64,000 nt of DNA from Breoghania sp. (lineage in GTDB: Bacteria; Pseudomonadota; Alphaproteobacteria; Rhizobiales; Stappiaceae): the NCBI RefSeq assembly GCF_030066895.1, contig NZ_JASJAV010000001.1:62001-126000 (forward strand), given 5' to 3'. The notes under the pieces were generated by a model. It worked only from the letters and a program-made list of their open reading frames with translations, made no database searches and had not been told where the DNA came from. This document shows, piece by piece, positions 1-9,946 of the stretch (position 1 is the first letter of the stretch; the number at the start of each line of letters is the position of its first letter). The position numbers were made by a program, and so were the translations under genes.

Positions 1-563
1 AGCCACAGCGCATAGGAAAGTATTCCGGAGGCAAACGTCAGATGGACCGCGAGCCGGTACTGGCTAACATCGACCCGGTCGACGAGCCCGGAGGTCACCA
101 TCCACCAGCCGATCGCCCCCTGAAAGCCGCCCACGGCAAAGAGCAGCACGAGCCGCGGTTTCAGCCAGCGCTCGATACGTCCGGTCAACCAGAAGAAGAC
201 GAGCGGCACGAAGAAGACGAAGCCGACGAACCGACCGAGAAAGCGGTGCGCCCATTCCCACCAGAAGATGCCCTTGAACTCGTCGAGGCTCATGCCCTTG
301 TTGACGCGCTCATATTCGGGAGAGAGCTTGTATTTCGCGAATTCCTCGTCCCAGTCTGACTGGCTGAGCGGGGGAATGACGCCGTGGATCGGCTGCCATT
401 CGGTAATGGAGAGGCCGGAATCGGTCAGCCGCGTCGCACCGCCCAGCATTACCATGCCGAAAACCAGCGCGACGATGACATAGAGCCACAGCCGCACCCA
501 CACGCGGCCGCGCTGCGCGGGCGTGCGTTCCATTGTCTCGTTCGCGGTGATCTCAGCGCTCAC
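1..563 (-). CDS. ctaA: Heme A synthase (CtaA/COX15), N-terminal part; runs off the window
   Basis: Integral membrane enzyme that converts heme O to heme A for cytochrome aa3 oxidase. The frame is open from position 563 to the window edge (about 187 residues), so the C-terminal half is missing only because the window starts here. Visible family motifs: [16 protein letters not shown] after the first membrane helix, WWEWAHR carrying a heme-ligand histidine, and [17 protein letters not shown] start at 563 is preferred because GGGAG lies just upstream; an in-frame ATG at 533 is the alternative. No lesion is seen in the visible part. Confidence 0.94.
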   Translation of the reverse strand, partial: MSAEITANETMERTPAQRGRVWVRLWLYVIVALVFGMVMLGGATRLTDSGLSITEWQPIHGVIPPLSQSDWDEEFAKYKLSPEYERVNKGMSLDEFKGIFWWEWAHRFLGRFVGFVFFVPLVFFWLTGRIERWLKPRLVLLFAVGGFQGAIGWWMVTSGLVDRVDVSQYRLAVHLTFASGILSYALW

Positions 564-744
564 CGTTTTCTCCCACTCTCCCGATATTCCTCGTCGCCCG
601 GCGCATGGACGTAGCCCGATCTGCGCCACACGGCAAGACGAAAGCGAGTACGGCTGCTTCGGGGCTCGACTTGACGCCCTTGGGGAAGCTACTTAGAGCG
701 CGGCCGGAACGCCCCCGGTTTCCGCCCTTCGCGAAGGATCTCCC

Positions 745-942
745 ATGCCGCCGCTCAAACGCCTGTTCGGAACCATCTTCCTGGTCGTCTTCGTGGTCGT
801 CTACGCCTTCTTCGCGGCGGTGATCGGCGACATGACCATGCAGAACACCTCCGAACTCGTGCGTATCGCCTATTATCTCGTCGCCGGGCTTTTGTGGACG
901 ATCCCCGCCGGCGCGATCATCTGGTGGATGTACCGGAGCTGA
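745..942 (+). CDS. DUF2842 small membrane protein
   Basis: A 65-residue protein with two predicted membrane helices (about residues 5-27 and 39-61) and the ending IIWWMYRS. It matches the alphaproteobacterial DUF2842 family in length and pattern. It lies back-to-back with ctaA, as is common in Hyphomicrobiales, so a link to the cytochrome oxidase region is plausible, but its biochemical role is unknown. The frame is intact. Confidence 0.75.
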   Translation: MPPLKRLFGTIFLVVFVVVYAFFAAVIGDMTMQNTSELVRIAYYLVAGLLWTIPAGAIIWWMYRS

Positions 943-957
943 GGCGCGATCCGCTCC

Positions 958-1619
958 TCAAGAGCCCTGTCTCACAACCCCGGCAACAGGTGTTGGTGAT
1001 CGCATAAAGAAAAACCCCGTCACCGTGACGACGGAGAGCAAGCGCGCCGAGCAGCACCACGGCCGAAGCGCGCTGAACGTAGGTCTGATAGGCCGTCGCC
1101 ACGATGAAGAGATGGGTCAGAATCTGGCGCAACACGCCGAAAGCGGCCTTTCGAAATCCGACTTTTTCCGTTCCCCCCAGCGCCATCATCAGCGGCAACA
1201 GGGTGAACAGCAAGATATTGTCGAAACAGAAGATCAGCGCCGTCGGCACGGCGGCCGAAGCGCCCAGAGTGGCAAGCGTGATGCCCGGCCCCATATATCC
1301 GACATTGGAATAGCCGCCCGCTATGCCCTGAATAGTCGCCTCACCAATCCGCCCCGTCTTGATGATGCCGAAGCAGAAGGCCAGCGCGAAGGCGCAATAG
1401 GTGGAGAAGGTGGTGGTCGCAACGTAGTTGAGATTCGCCAGTTCCTCGATCGGGGTCTTTGCAAGAAGCTGTAAAGAACGGCGCCGGAAGGGCGAGATAG
1501 AGGATGAAGAAGTTCATCCATTCGAGCCCGGCGGCGGGAATGGAGCGCACCTTGCCGGAGAAATAACCCAAGAATATCTGTCCGAAGAACGGCAGGGCGA
1601 GGGAGATGACTTCCTGCAT
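958..1619 (-). pseudogene. AEC (auxin efflux carrier) family transporter, degraded
   Basis: Remnant of a ten-helix AEC permease, which exports small organic acids. The N-terminus from an ATG at 1619 (MQEVISLALPFFGQIFLGYF) is typical. The frame is then lost near 1475, resumes as a recognisable segment around 1290-1100 (GASAAVPTALIFCFDNILL), and jumps at about 1095 from LTHLFIVAT straight to the family's C-terminal YVQRASAVVLL. Roughly 80-90 residues between these blocks are absent. A last frameshift precedes LSVVTVTGFFFM, giving a stop at 958. Length is about 660 bp against about 930 bp for the family. Confidence 0.72.
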
Positions 1620-1794
1620 GCGGGAATAAATCCGGTGGTAAGGCGAAGAGAACGAGGGAGCGAAGCCGGTTCGCATCGTGGTTGCGGTTGCGCTTTCCGG
1701 CCGGGTCGGGGTATCCAGAATTGCCTAACGGGTTCGTGCCGTTAGATCAATTAGACGACAGGCCCGCGAAAGAACGGGCCGAACGAAAGACAAC

Positions 1795-2736
1795 ATGGCT
1801 CAGCACGCCCTCTCTCCCCTGATGAAACTGCGCTACCGCGCCGAATACGTCCTGCTGCGGCTTGTCGCCGGGCTGATCCGGCTGATGCCCGTGGAAACGG
1901 CTGCGCGGGTGATGGGCCGGGCCTGACGGCTGATTGCGCCGCTGACGGCGCGCCACGCCCATGCGCTGGAAAACATCGAGCTCGCCTTCCCCGACATGCC
2001 GGAAGCCGACCGGGAAAAGCTTGCGCGCGACATGTGGGAGAATTTCGACCGGATCGTGGCGGAAACATTCCAGCTCGGTCGGCTCCACGCCCAGCGCTAC
2101 CGCTACACGTTCGATGTGGAGAACGCGCGCCAGGACGTGGCAAAGAACGGCGGGGGAAACGTCGTCGCCTCGCTCCACACCGGCAACTGGGAGATCATCG
2201 CCTAACCGGCCCCGATGGTCGGGCTCGATACGGCCGGCGTCTATCAGGCGCTGAAGAACCCCTATGCCGACGCCTATCTGACCGCCCTGCGCGAGCGCTA
2301 TTTCCCCGCGGGACTGTTTTCCAAGGGCCGCAGCACGGCACGCAAGCTCATCCACCATGTGCGCGAAGGCGGCGCCATCGCCTTTCTCGGCGATCTGCGC
2401 GATGTCCGCAGCGTGGAAGTGCCCTTTTTCGGTCATCCGGCCTGGGCGACCCCGTTTCCGGTGATGGTCGCGCGCACCTACGGCCTGCGGCCGATCATCT
2501 GCCGCACGATCCGCAAGGAAAACGCACACTTCCATTTCGAGGCCCGCGTCCTCGACATCCCGCGCGACGGCGACAGCCAGGACGATATCGTTGAAGGCAC
2601 TGCCCGCATCCACGCGCAGTTCGAGGAATGGATTCGCGAATATCCCCACCAGTGGATGTGGATCCATCGCAAATGGGCCGAGCCGAAACACAAGAAGCGG
2701 AAGCCCGCAATCGCGGCGTACAAGAGCCACGACTGA
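1795..2736 (+). pseudogene. Lipid A biosynthesis acyltransferase-like protein (HtrB/LpxL family), two in-frame stops
   Basis: One continuous reading frame of 314 codons belonging to the LPLAT/HtrB family, inner-membrane enzymes that transfer secondary fatty acids to lipid A. The catalytic H-x4-E block is visible as LHTGNWEI near codon 130, and the C-terminus has the expected YPHQWMWIHRKW. It is interrupted by TGA at 1924-1926 (probably a former Trp codon) and TAA at 2203-2205. No frameshift is seen, so only these two stops block translation. Restart at 2215 would give only the C-terminal part. Confidence 0.85.
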
Positions 2737-2818
2737 CGCGGTTCATTCGATCATCCGGGTGCCAACGGCGTCCCCTCGTCTCCCCCCTTTCGACGCATTT
2801 ATGACCTGCACAAAAAGC

Positions 2819-2858
2819 GCTATACCTAACGGCACATAGCTATACCTAACGGCACATA
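2819..2858 (+). repeat. Exact 20-bp tandem duplication
   Basis: The unit GCTATACCTAACGGCACATA occurs twice without spacing (2819-2838 and 2839-2858) in the leader of the malyl-CoA lyase gene. The copies are identical, so the duplication is recent. It belongs to a set of 16-28 bp tandem duplications in this window. Confidence 0.95.
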
Positions 2859-2886
2859 AAAGCCGCAAACGGGGGGAACCGTTCGA

Positions 2887-3903
2887 ATGAAAACACCGCG
2901 CGCCTTTTACCAACCGCTCGCCATCGGAGCACCCGCACCCTATCGCGAGCTGCCGGCCCGGCTGGAGCGGATGATCCATTTCGTACCGCCGCATGTGGAG
3001 AAAATGCGCGCCAAGGTGCCGGATCTGATTTCCAAGGTCGACGTGGTGCTAGGCAATCTGGAAGACGCCATTCCCGCCGATGCCAAGGAAGCGGCACGCG
3101 CCGGTTTCATCGCCATGGGCCGCGACAACGATTTCGGCGCAACCGGCCTGTGGACGCGCGTCAACTGCCTCAACAGCCCGTGGTTTCTCGACGATATCAT
3201 GGAGATCTTGCCCGCGATTGGCGAGAAGCTCGACGTGGTGATGCTGCCCAAGGTGGAAAGCCCCTGGGACATCCACTATCTCGACCAACTCCTTGCTCAG
3301 CTTGAGGCAAAGAACGGCATTTCAAAGCCGATCCTGATCCACGCGATCCTTGAGACGGCGGAAGGCGTGAAGAACGTGGAGGCGATCACCACCGCCTCGG
3401 CCCGGCCGATCTCGCGGCCTCGCGCGGCATGAAGACGACGCGCGTCGGCGGATGACATCCGGACTATGCGGTGCTGTCGGACCCGGAAGGAAACGCACCG
3501 CGCACCGCCTTCCAGCAGAACCTGTGGCACTACACGGTTGCCAAGATGGTCGATGCCTGCATGTCGGCCGACATTCGAGCCTTCTACGGCCCCTTCGGCG
3601 ATTTTTCCGACGCGGAAGCCTGCGAGGCGCAGTTCCGTAACGCATTTTTGATGGGGTGCGTGGGGGGCTTGGTCGCTGCACCCGACGCAGATCGATATCG
3701 CCAAGCGCGTCTTCTCGCCGGAACCGGACGAGGTCGCCTTTGCCGGCAAGATCCTGGATGCCATGCCGGACGGCGCGGGCGCTGTTATGATTGACGGAAA
3801 GATGCAGGACGACGCCACCTGGAAGCAGGCCAAGGTGATCGTCGACCTTGCCCGCCGGGTGGCCGAAAAGGATGCGGATCTGGCGCAACGCTACGGTTTC
3901 TGA
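2887..3903 (+). pseudogene. mcl: L-malyl-CoA / beta-methylmalyl-CoA lyase (HpcH/HpaI family), degraded
   Basis: Cytosolic CoA-ester lyase family; in alphaproteobacteria it serves the ethylmalonyl-CoA pathway and glyoxylate assimilation. The first 175 codons are intact, with [10 protein letters not shown] and [10 protein letters not shown]. Then: (1) about 25 bp is lost near 3402, removing the RMHGMS segment before [10 protein letters not shown] and shifting the frame; (2) TGA at 3453-3455 lies inside the conserved GGxHPDY segment; (3) one extra G in the G-run near 3663 shifts the frame again before [12 protein letters not shown]. The normal C-terminus ends at 3903. The gene is clearly recognisable but untranslatable. 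Confidence 0.86.
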
Positions 3904-4048
3904 CCCGTTTGGGATATTTTCGACGGGTTGACACCTGACCTTCGGCGTGTCCTCTAGGGCGCCCGAAACGAACCTGAATTTCTGGACGCCGGACGTTGCC
4001 CCTGATAGGTCCATGTCCGGACGTTTTATTTTGCGTGGAGAGTGAGAT

Positions 4049-4382
4049 TTGATTGAGAAGATCCGATCGGCCAAATACAGGATCGGCCAGGTCGTGCGCC
4101 ACCGGGTTTACCCGTTTCGCGGCGTGATCTCCGACGTCGATCCTATTTTCGACAACACCGAGGATTGGTACGACTCCATCCCCGAGGATATCCGCCCGCA
4201 AGGATCAGCCCTTCTATCACCTGCTCGCCGAAAACGAGTAGAGCGAGTACATCGCCTACGTTTCCGAGCAGAACCTCATCTCCGACACCACGGGCGAACC
4301 CGTGCACCATCCGCAGATCGACGAGTTCTTCGACGTGATGGAAGACGGCAGCTACCACGCCCGCGACGTGGAAATTCACTGA
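4049..4382 (+). pseudogene. hspQ: Heat shock protein HspQ (YccV-like hemimethylated-DNA-binding fold), degraded
   Basis: Small protein of the HspQ family, an adaptor or specificity factor for Lon in enterobacteria. The start is TTG at 4049 after GGAG; the N-terminus (KYRIGQVVRHRVYPFRGVI) is canonical. A frameshift at about 4199 follows DIRPQ. In the correct frame the rest reads FYHLLAENE, TAG at 4239-4241 (in place of Glu), then YIAYVSEQNL and DVEIH before the normal stop. Two independent lesions in about 110 codons. Confidence 0.85.
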
Positions 4383-4430
4383 GAGTGATGTAGCGCGGCG
4401 CTGAGCGTGTTCGCGAGCGACAGTGCGGAG

Positions 4431-4565
4431 GCCCATCCTTCGAGACGCCCGCTTACGCGGGCTCCTCAGAATGACGTTGTGTATGCTGCCCGCGTCTGCA
4501 AAACCTTCAGCACGATAACGTCATCCTGAGGAGCCGTCGCGAGACGGCGTCTCGAAGGATGGGCC
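4431..4565. repeat. Inverted pair of family A palindromic repeats
   Basis: Two facing copies (4431-4477 and 4518-4565) of an element beginning GCCCATCCTTCGAGACG and ending with the complement of CGTCATCCTGAGGAG. Each copy is itself hairpin-forming. The same inverted pair recurs at 35475/35771, 42131/42353 and 59666/59751, always between genes. Confidence 0.85.
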
Positions 4566-4625
4566 CAGCGCACGACCATTCCCGACGCCTGACCTCAAGC
4601 AGTCATCGCCCCCGCTCTCTCAACC

Positions 4626-4711
4626 GTCATCCCCCGGCGAAGTCCGGGGGATCCAGCACTCACCGCACATACCGCCGCCCGATGGATTGCCCGGACAAAG
4701 CCGGGCAATGA
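4626..4711. repeat. Family B palindromic repeat
   Basis: Two hairpin arms, GTCATCCCCCGGCGAAGTCC and its degenerate complement GGATTGCCCGGACAAAGCCG, about 25 bp apart. Related copies are at 20386, 24746 and 63141, all intergenic. Confidence 0.85.
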
Positions 4712-4763
4712 CGACGGAGAGGACATTAGCCCAAGCGCCCACTCACTCTTCCGGCGGCAGAGC

Positions 4764-5084
4764 CTACTTCTTCTCTCGGAAGATGAAGTAGAGATTACGG
4801 AAATAGATGATCAGTCCCAAGGCCTGACCGGCGATGAAGACCGGATCCTTGCGGATCAGCGAATAGACCAGCAGCAGCGCACAACCCGCCACGGAGAAGA
4901 ACCAGAAGGCCACCGGAACGATCGACTTGCCGACCCGCTCCGAGGCAATCCACTGCACCACGAAGCGCATCATGAACATGGCTTGCGCGACGAATCCGAG
5001 GATCACCCACACGTCGAACTGAACGACGAACACCTGATGCACCCATTGCGCCAGGTCGGCAATCCACCCACAACTACTCACCAT
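4764..5084 (-). CDS. LABN-domain membrane protein (lipid-A-disaccharide synthase N-terminal domain)
   Basis: A 106-residue protein with three membrane helices and the PF07578 hallmark ARFVVQW-type segment, here MMRFVVQWIASE, followed by PVAFWFFSVAGC and GQALGLIIYFRNLYFIFREK. Such stand-alone LABN proteins accompany DPM-like GT2 and ArnT-like enzymes and may flip or handle polyprenyl-linked sugars. The ATG at 5084 overlaps the end of the GT2 gene by 11 bp, making it the last gene of the operon. It is the only fully clean member. Confidence 0.85.
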   Translation of the reverse strand: MVSSCGWIADLAQWVHQVFVVQFDVWVILGFVAQAMFMMRFVVQWIASERVGKSIVPVAFWFFSVAGCALLLVYSLIRKDPVFIAGQALGLIIYFRNLYFIFREKK

Positions 5085-5822
5085 CTTGCGAAATCTCCAA
5101 AACGATAGGCACGGACTTACGGCGGCGGCGCAGCCACCACACGCCGAACAGGTCCAGAATTCCGATCAGCGCGCGATCGAACACGCCGTATTTCGAGACC
5201 CCGTGACGGCGCTCGTGGTCGACCACGTCCACATGCACGATCCCGTAGCCCTCGCGCATGACGAGCGCAGGCAGGAAGCGGTGCCAGCTGTCGAAATAGG
5301 GAAGCAGCAGGAAGATCTCGCGCCGCACAGCCTTCAGCCCGCAGCCGGAATCCCGCGTGTTGTCCTTGAAGATCGCCCCGCGCAGCTTGTTGGCGAACCG
5401 GAATGCGAACCGACCGCTTGAAGGCGTTGGCCTTGCGCCCCACACGCTGCCCGGCAGCGAGCCCGACGGACGGTCCGGCCGCCGTCAGCGCATCGACAAG
5501 TGCGGGGATATAGGCCGGATCGTTTCTACCCGTCGCCGTTGATCGTGGCAACGATATCGCCGTGGCGCACCGGGCGCAGCCACGGCAAGGTGGCGGCAAG
5601 CTCCGCCAGCATCCGGTCGGTGCCGTCGGAAGACCCACCGTCCACGGCAATCACCCCGAAGGCGCGGCCGTCGAGTGCTGCTCGAATTTCCTCGATCAAC
5701 CCCGGCAGATTGCCGATCTCGTCCTTTGCGGGAATGACGACCGAAACGGCAGGCGTCTCCGTCACGAAGGCCCCTCCCGTCAACGCGCCGTCGGCCGATG
5801 CGGGCATCGCTTTATCGGTCAT
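5074..5822 (-). pseudogene. DPM1/ArnC-like glycosyltransferase family 2, degraded
   Basis: Remnant of a GT-A enzyme that charges a polyprenyl phosphate with a sugar. It starts at ATG 5822, overlapping the PAP2 stop by 11 bp. SVVIPAKDE and VDGGSSDGTDR (nucleotide-sugar binding) are present. About 20 residues that normally follow the RHG motif (the YGQS-type block) are missing. TAG at 5526-5528 plus a one-base insertion interrupt the GDGxNDP segment. A further frameshift lies near 5420, after which the usual C-terminus resumes (FKDNTRDSGCGLKAVRRE, YFDSWHRFLPAL, DHERRHGVSKYG) and ends at 5074. Confidence 0.85.
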
Positions 5823-6818
5823 CGGATTGTGTCTCGTTGTCTTTGGACCACACGGACTCCAGGTGCTCGCCTCCGAAGAAGCGGGCCCGGGCGAGCACGC
5901 GACCAAGGTTTGAAAATGCGGTTGCGATCGCACGGCCGAGCATACGGCTGCCGACGATCGGCTTTATTCCCTCGCCCGGTACGGTGGCGAAACCAAGACG
6001 ACGCTTAGCCATATACCGCGCCGTCCACAAGGTGACAGACATACCGAGCAGGATTCCGGCGATCACATCGCTTGGATAATGCGCCCCCACCATGATACGC
6101 GAGGCCACCAACCAAAAGCCGCAGACCACGATCAACCATAGAAGGTTCGAGAAGATCAGGCACAACGCGGTGGCAAGAGCGGCAACCGTCGTGGCGTGGC
6201 CGGAGGGAAAGCTCACGTAGCTATTGGAGAAGTGGAACATGTCGAAGCCGAGCGGCCCAACGCTGTCGAACAGTTTCGACCGCGGGCGCCCGATGATCCG
6301 CTTCAGAACCAGTGCGATCAGTCCGCTTGAGGCGACGGAGAAGAAGATGAAAGCGCAATAGGTCCAGATCAGCGACAGGCGCAGGCGGAAGTTCACCTGC
6401 TTCCAGTCGATCGCCATGGTGAGGAGCAGATAAAGCCCCGTCGACCACAGGATCCAGTTCGACTTGCCAATATCGGTAATGGCGCGGAAGAACTCGACAC
6501 ATTCGCGCGGCAGCGAATGAATCCAGGGATGGGAGGGACGATCGAGCAGCAGCGCGGCGAGGCCAACGGCGAGAAGCAAGATGGCTAGCAAGTTCTGAGG
6601 GCGCAGGCCGCGCGGCAGAGGATCGATGGCGCGGTCGGCGCGGCCATTTCGACGGCGCAGGTTGTCGCGAAGCGTTGCCAGTTGGCGCGCATGCGTCGGC
6701 CCACCCGCGCCAGGCGCGCGCGACGGTCGCCCGTCGCCGTGCCATCCGGCACCTCTTCACCCGCCGCCAGCTCGTCATGAACGCGGCTTGAAATGCCGTC
6801 GGATTTCGTTTCGTTCAC
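5812..6818 (-). CDS. PAP2-superfamily phosphatase, N-terminal frameshift
   Basis: Membrane phosphatase related to lipid A phosphatases and undecaprenyl-PP phosphatases. The catalytic core is intact: KRIIGRPR, PSGHATTV and SRIMVGAHYPSDV, within about six helices. GTG at 6818 overlaps the stop of the upstream ArnT-like gene (GTGA). It begins a cytosolic segment that runs out of frame near 6660, so the core (open from codon TTG 6591 to the stop at 5812) is disconnected from its natural start. It may still be made from an internal start; otherwise it is inactive. Confidence 0.78.
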
Positions 6819-8590
6819 GGGTCCGTCCGCTTGTAAACAGCAATATCCAGTTGCCACCCGCCATTGATATTCACTCCCTCTACCCGAGACGACAGGGTAA
6901 GCGCCACCCCTTCGGCCTTTGCCGCATCAAGGAACTTGCCCTCATACCGGCTTTCCACCGCCGCGACCCGGCAAGTCCCCTGCCCGATCCACGTGGCCGC
7001 CTCCTCCGCATTGCTGAGCTGCGTGCCCGTTGCGGTGAGGAAGATGAAGTTCGGCTCGTTGAAGTCGACGGAAAAGATTTCAGGTTCCGGACAATCCGTC
7101 GCGGCCTTCGTCGCCGCAGCCAGACGGGAACTGACCCAGATCGGCGTAAGCACTGGCATGGCAAAGCCCCACACGCCCGCAAAAAGCAGGATCGCCGTCA
7201 ACGCGGCGCGCGGCACCGCATTCACCGCCGATCCCTTCACCAAGGCGCGTGCGACACAGATGCCGACGACGGCGGCAAAGACCGCCAAAACCGCGCCCGG
7301 AGGCGCGACGGCAAAGACGACCGGCACCACGGCCAAAAGGATTGCCGAAATACGCGGGAGCGGGCTTGTCGGCCCGGATCACCAGCCCGTAAGCGGTGAG
7401 CGTGGCCAGGGCCGGCAGCAGCGGCATGGTTTAGTGGGGAAGCTTGGTGGCAACCAGCTTGAACACGATCCAGCTCGGAATCGCCCAGGCGAGGCAGAAC
7501 TGCACGACCGTCGCCTTGCGCGCCCACCAGATCGGCGCAATCGCCATCAGCGCGAAGGCGGGCATCGGCCAGAACGTGCCGAACATCGCGGCCAGATGGA
7601 TCAACGGCAGCGCGCCGTGGCTTTTCTGTCCCTGCCCCAGCTTGGCGAAGAGATCGCGCCCCAGCGCCTCCTGGAAGAAGGCTTCCTTGATCGCGATCCC
7701 GATGAGCGGCCGCAGGGATTTCAGTCAGCGCACGCGCCGGGTGAAAACCGCCAGCGCCACGATCGTCAACCCGACGACCATCGGCGCAACCGGCCCTTGA
7801 TCAGGATGCCGAGCCCGAGCGCGATCCAGAAGGTGAGAACGAGCGAGAGCGGTTGCTTTGGTTTGCCCGACAGCCAGATGCGCGCAAGCGCGCCCTGACT
7901 GGCGACGATGGTGGCAAGCAGCATCGCATCCGTCTTAGCAAGCCGCGCCTCCACGCCAACGACCAGCGCCAACGCGACGAAAAGCGCGGCAACCAAGGCC
8001 TGCGGCGACCCGGTAAAGGCGCGCGCGGCCCAGAAGGTCAGCAAAACGGCGAGGATCGCGCCCGCGATGGAGGACAGCCAGTATACACAGATCGGCGCCT
8101 CGGCGTCATAACCGGTCACTTTCGCGGCTGCGGCCTGCAACCAGTAGATGCCGACCGGCTTCTTGTAGTGGACTTCCTGCTGGAAACGGATGTCGCTGTA
8201 ATTGCCCGTCTCCAGCATCTGCTTGCTGGCCTTGGCGAAACGAGGCTCGTCGCGGTCGAGCGGCGGCACCGTCCAGAAACCCGGCAGAAACGCGGCAAGC
8301 ATGACGATGACCAGCAGAAGCTGTGCAATGCCCGAATGACCGACGACACGCAGCCAGCGCGGCGGCAAGGGCGTACCCGCGCCAACATCCGGCGCAGCAG
8401 CGGGCGCCTCGCCAGATCCATCCGGCGCGCTCTCGGTGTCATCATTGTCAGCTTCAGGGGCAGCTTCGGGAGTCCCCTCGGGGGCTGCTTCGCTACCGGC
8501 TTCGCGTGCGGGATCAGAAGCAACGTGCTCCGCGTCCCCTTCACCGTTTGCCTTGTCCCCGTTCTTCGGGGCGTTATCGGACTCGCTCAA
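6815..8590 (-). pseudogene. ArnT/PMT-like lipid glycosyltransferase (GT83), degraded
   Basis: Polytopic GT-C enzyme family that transfers a sugar from a polyprenyl phosphate to lipid A or a related acceptor. The first 75 residues are an unusual acidic Ala/Glu/Pro-rich extension. The catalytic loop LDRDEPRFAKASKQMLETG and the YKKPVGIYWLQ motif follow. The frame is clean to about 7795 (LGILIKG), then several shifts destroy the middle third (7330-7795). The C-terminal domain is readable again from 7336 (SAVNAVPRAALTAILLFAG) to TGA at 6815. First gene of the overlapping operon that continues with PAP2, GT2 and LABN. Confidence 0.84.
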
Positions 8591-8912
8591 AACCCGGCTC
8601 CGGATAGAATGTCGCCGCGCACAAACAGGCGATCGGGCTTCTCCTACAGGATGCAGCGCAAAAGATCGATTCCCGGCTTCGTCCTGCCCCCCTCACCTCA
8701 TGCGGTTTGTCTCTCTAGTCGGGAATGACAATCGAAGGCAAAGCGCGCGCATTTCAGGTATCCCACCCAAAGAGCACCACCTCCACGTTCACGCATCTGT
8801 CGTGCGGCAGGCCTAATCGGGTGGCGTATCGCGTCGATTGGTGCACACTGAGGCTTCGTCTTCCTCTCACCCTTCGGCCGCCCCGGCTTTCCCACCAGCC
8901 TCAAAGACGTCC
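8591..8912. other. Intergenic gap, no gene seen
   Basis: A 322-bp space between the divergent ArnT-like and phosphoesterase genes. No repeat, RNA gene or convincing promoter was recognised; both genes should be transcribed outward from here. Confidence 0.5.
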
Positions 8913-9743
8913 ATGACGCTTATCGCACAAATCACTGACCTGTACCTGAAGCCACGCGGTGTGGCGTGCTACCGGGTCAGCGAGACCAACATGCTGGCAG
9001 AGCGCGCCGTTCAGGCTCTGAAGGCGCTCGATCCCGTGCCCGATGCCGTTGTGGTGACGGGCGATATCGCCGATCAGGGTGACCCGCGCGAATATGTCGT
9101 CGCACGCGAGATCTTCGCCGCACTCGACATCCCCCTCTACCTGCTTTCTGGAAACCACGACGACTCGGCCGCTTTGAAAGCCGCTTTACCCGGTCACCCG
9201 GGCCATGGACCATGGCCCGGCCGACCGTATCCGCTATGCCGCAAGGATCGGGGATATCCGCCTGATCGCGCTGGATTCATCTGTTCCCGGCTCCGGCCAC
9301 GGCGAACTCGGCGCCGCGCAATGCGCCTGGCTGGACGAGACCCTCGCCGCAGAGCCGGATGTGCCCACCGTCATCGCCGTCCACCATCCCCCGGTCCTGA
9401 CCGGCATCCTGCACATGGACGCGATCAACCTGCGTGACGGAGATACGTTCGCAGACATCGTCGCCCGACATTCTCGGGTGAAGCGGATCATTTGCGGCCA
9501 CGACCATCGCGGCATCGTCGCCACCTGCAGCGGAACGGTGGTGACCATCGCCCCCGACGTCACGCATCAGGTCGTCCTCGCCCTGAACGAGGGCGCCCCG
9601 ACCCAGTTCAATTTCGAGCCGCCCGCCTTCTATCTGCACTACTGGACGGCGGAAGCGGGGCTGGTCACCACACCGCCTACGTGGAACGTGCCGACGGCCC
9701 CTATCCCTTCTGGGCAGGCGAAGGCGTAAGCTGGCCGGGTTGA
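8913..9743 (+). pseudogene. Calcineurin-like metallophosphoesterase (CpdA-type), degraded, metal ligand lost
   Basis: Cytosolic binuclear-metal phosphodiesterase family (cyclic-AMP phosphodiesterase-like). The conserved blocks are visible in order: the D-x-H motif read as ITDLYLKP, so the metal-binding His is Tyr (one C-to-T change); VTGDIADQGDP; LSGNHDD; VHHPP; and CGHDHRG. A frameshift near 9195 separates GNHDD from the rest, and a second near 9665 replaces the natural C-terminus, which reads THTAYVERADGPYPFW in the other frame and ends at 9743. Three defects make function very unlikely. Confidence 0.83.
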
Positions 9744-9819
9744 AAGACGAAATTCTCGGACCGCGCACGGCGAGCCCCTCGCGTACGCCCGAAAACGGCA
9801 ACGCGCGCGCATGCACAGT

Positions 9820-9923
9820 TGTCATCCCCGCGACGGCGGGGATTCAGTAACCACAGAATTTCGCTCACAGAATAAAGAAGCCAGCCGCACGGAGTGCTCG
9901 ATCCCCGCCGTCGCGGGGATGAC
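9820..9923. repeat. Family C palindromic repeat
   Basis: Opposed arms GTCATCCCCGCGACGGCGGG and its complement about 60 bp apart, with the family's internal CAGTAACCACAG. It lies between convergent genes. Other copies are at 24563, 30291, 35588, 42177 and 42427. Confidence 0.88.
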
Positions 9924-9946
9924 AGCCTGGGGCTAACGAGCGCTCG

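Noticed and set aside
1747..2730. Long minus-strand open frame opposite the acyltransferase remnant
   Set aside because: It mirrors the codon structure of the plus-strand gene, has no family features and no ribosome-binding site.
4431..4711. Possible CRISPR array or tRNA-like elements in the repeat blocks
   Set aside because: Units are palindromic pairs with different spacings and occur singly across the window; no regular repeat-spacer array exists.
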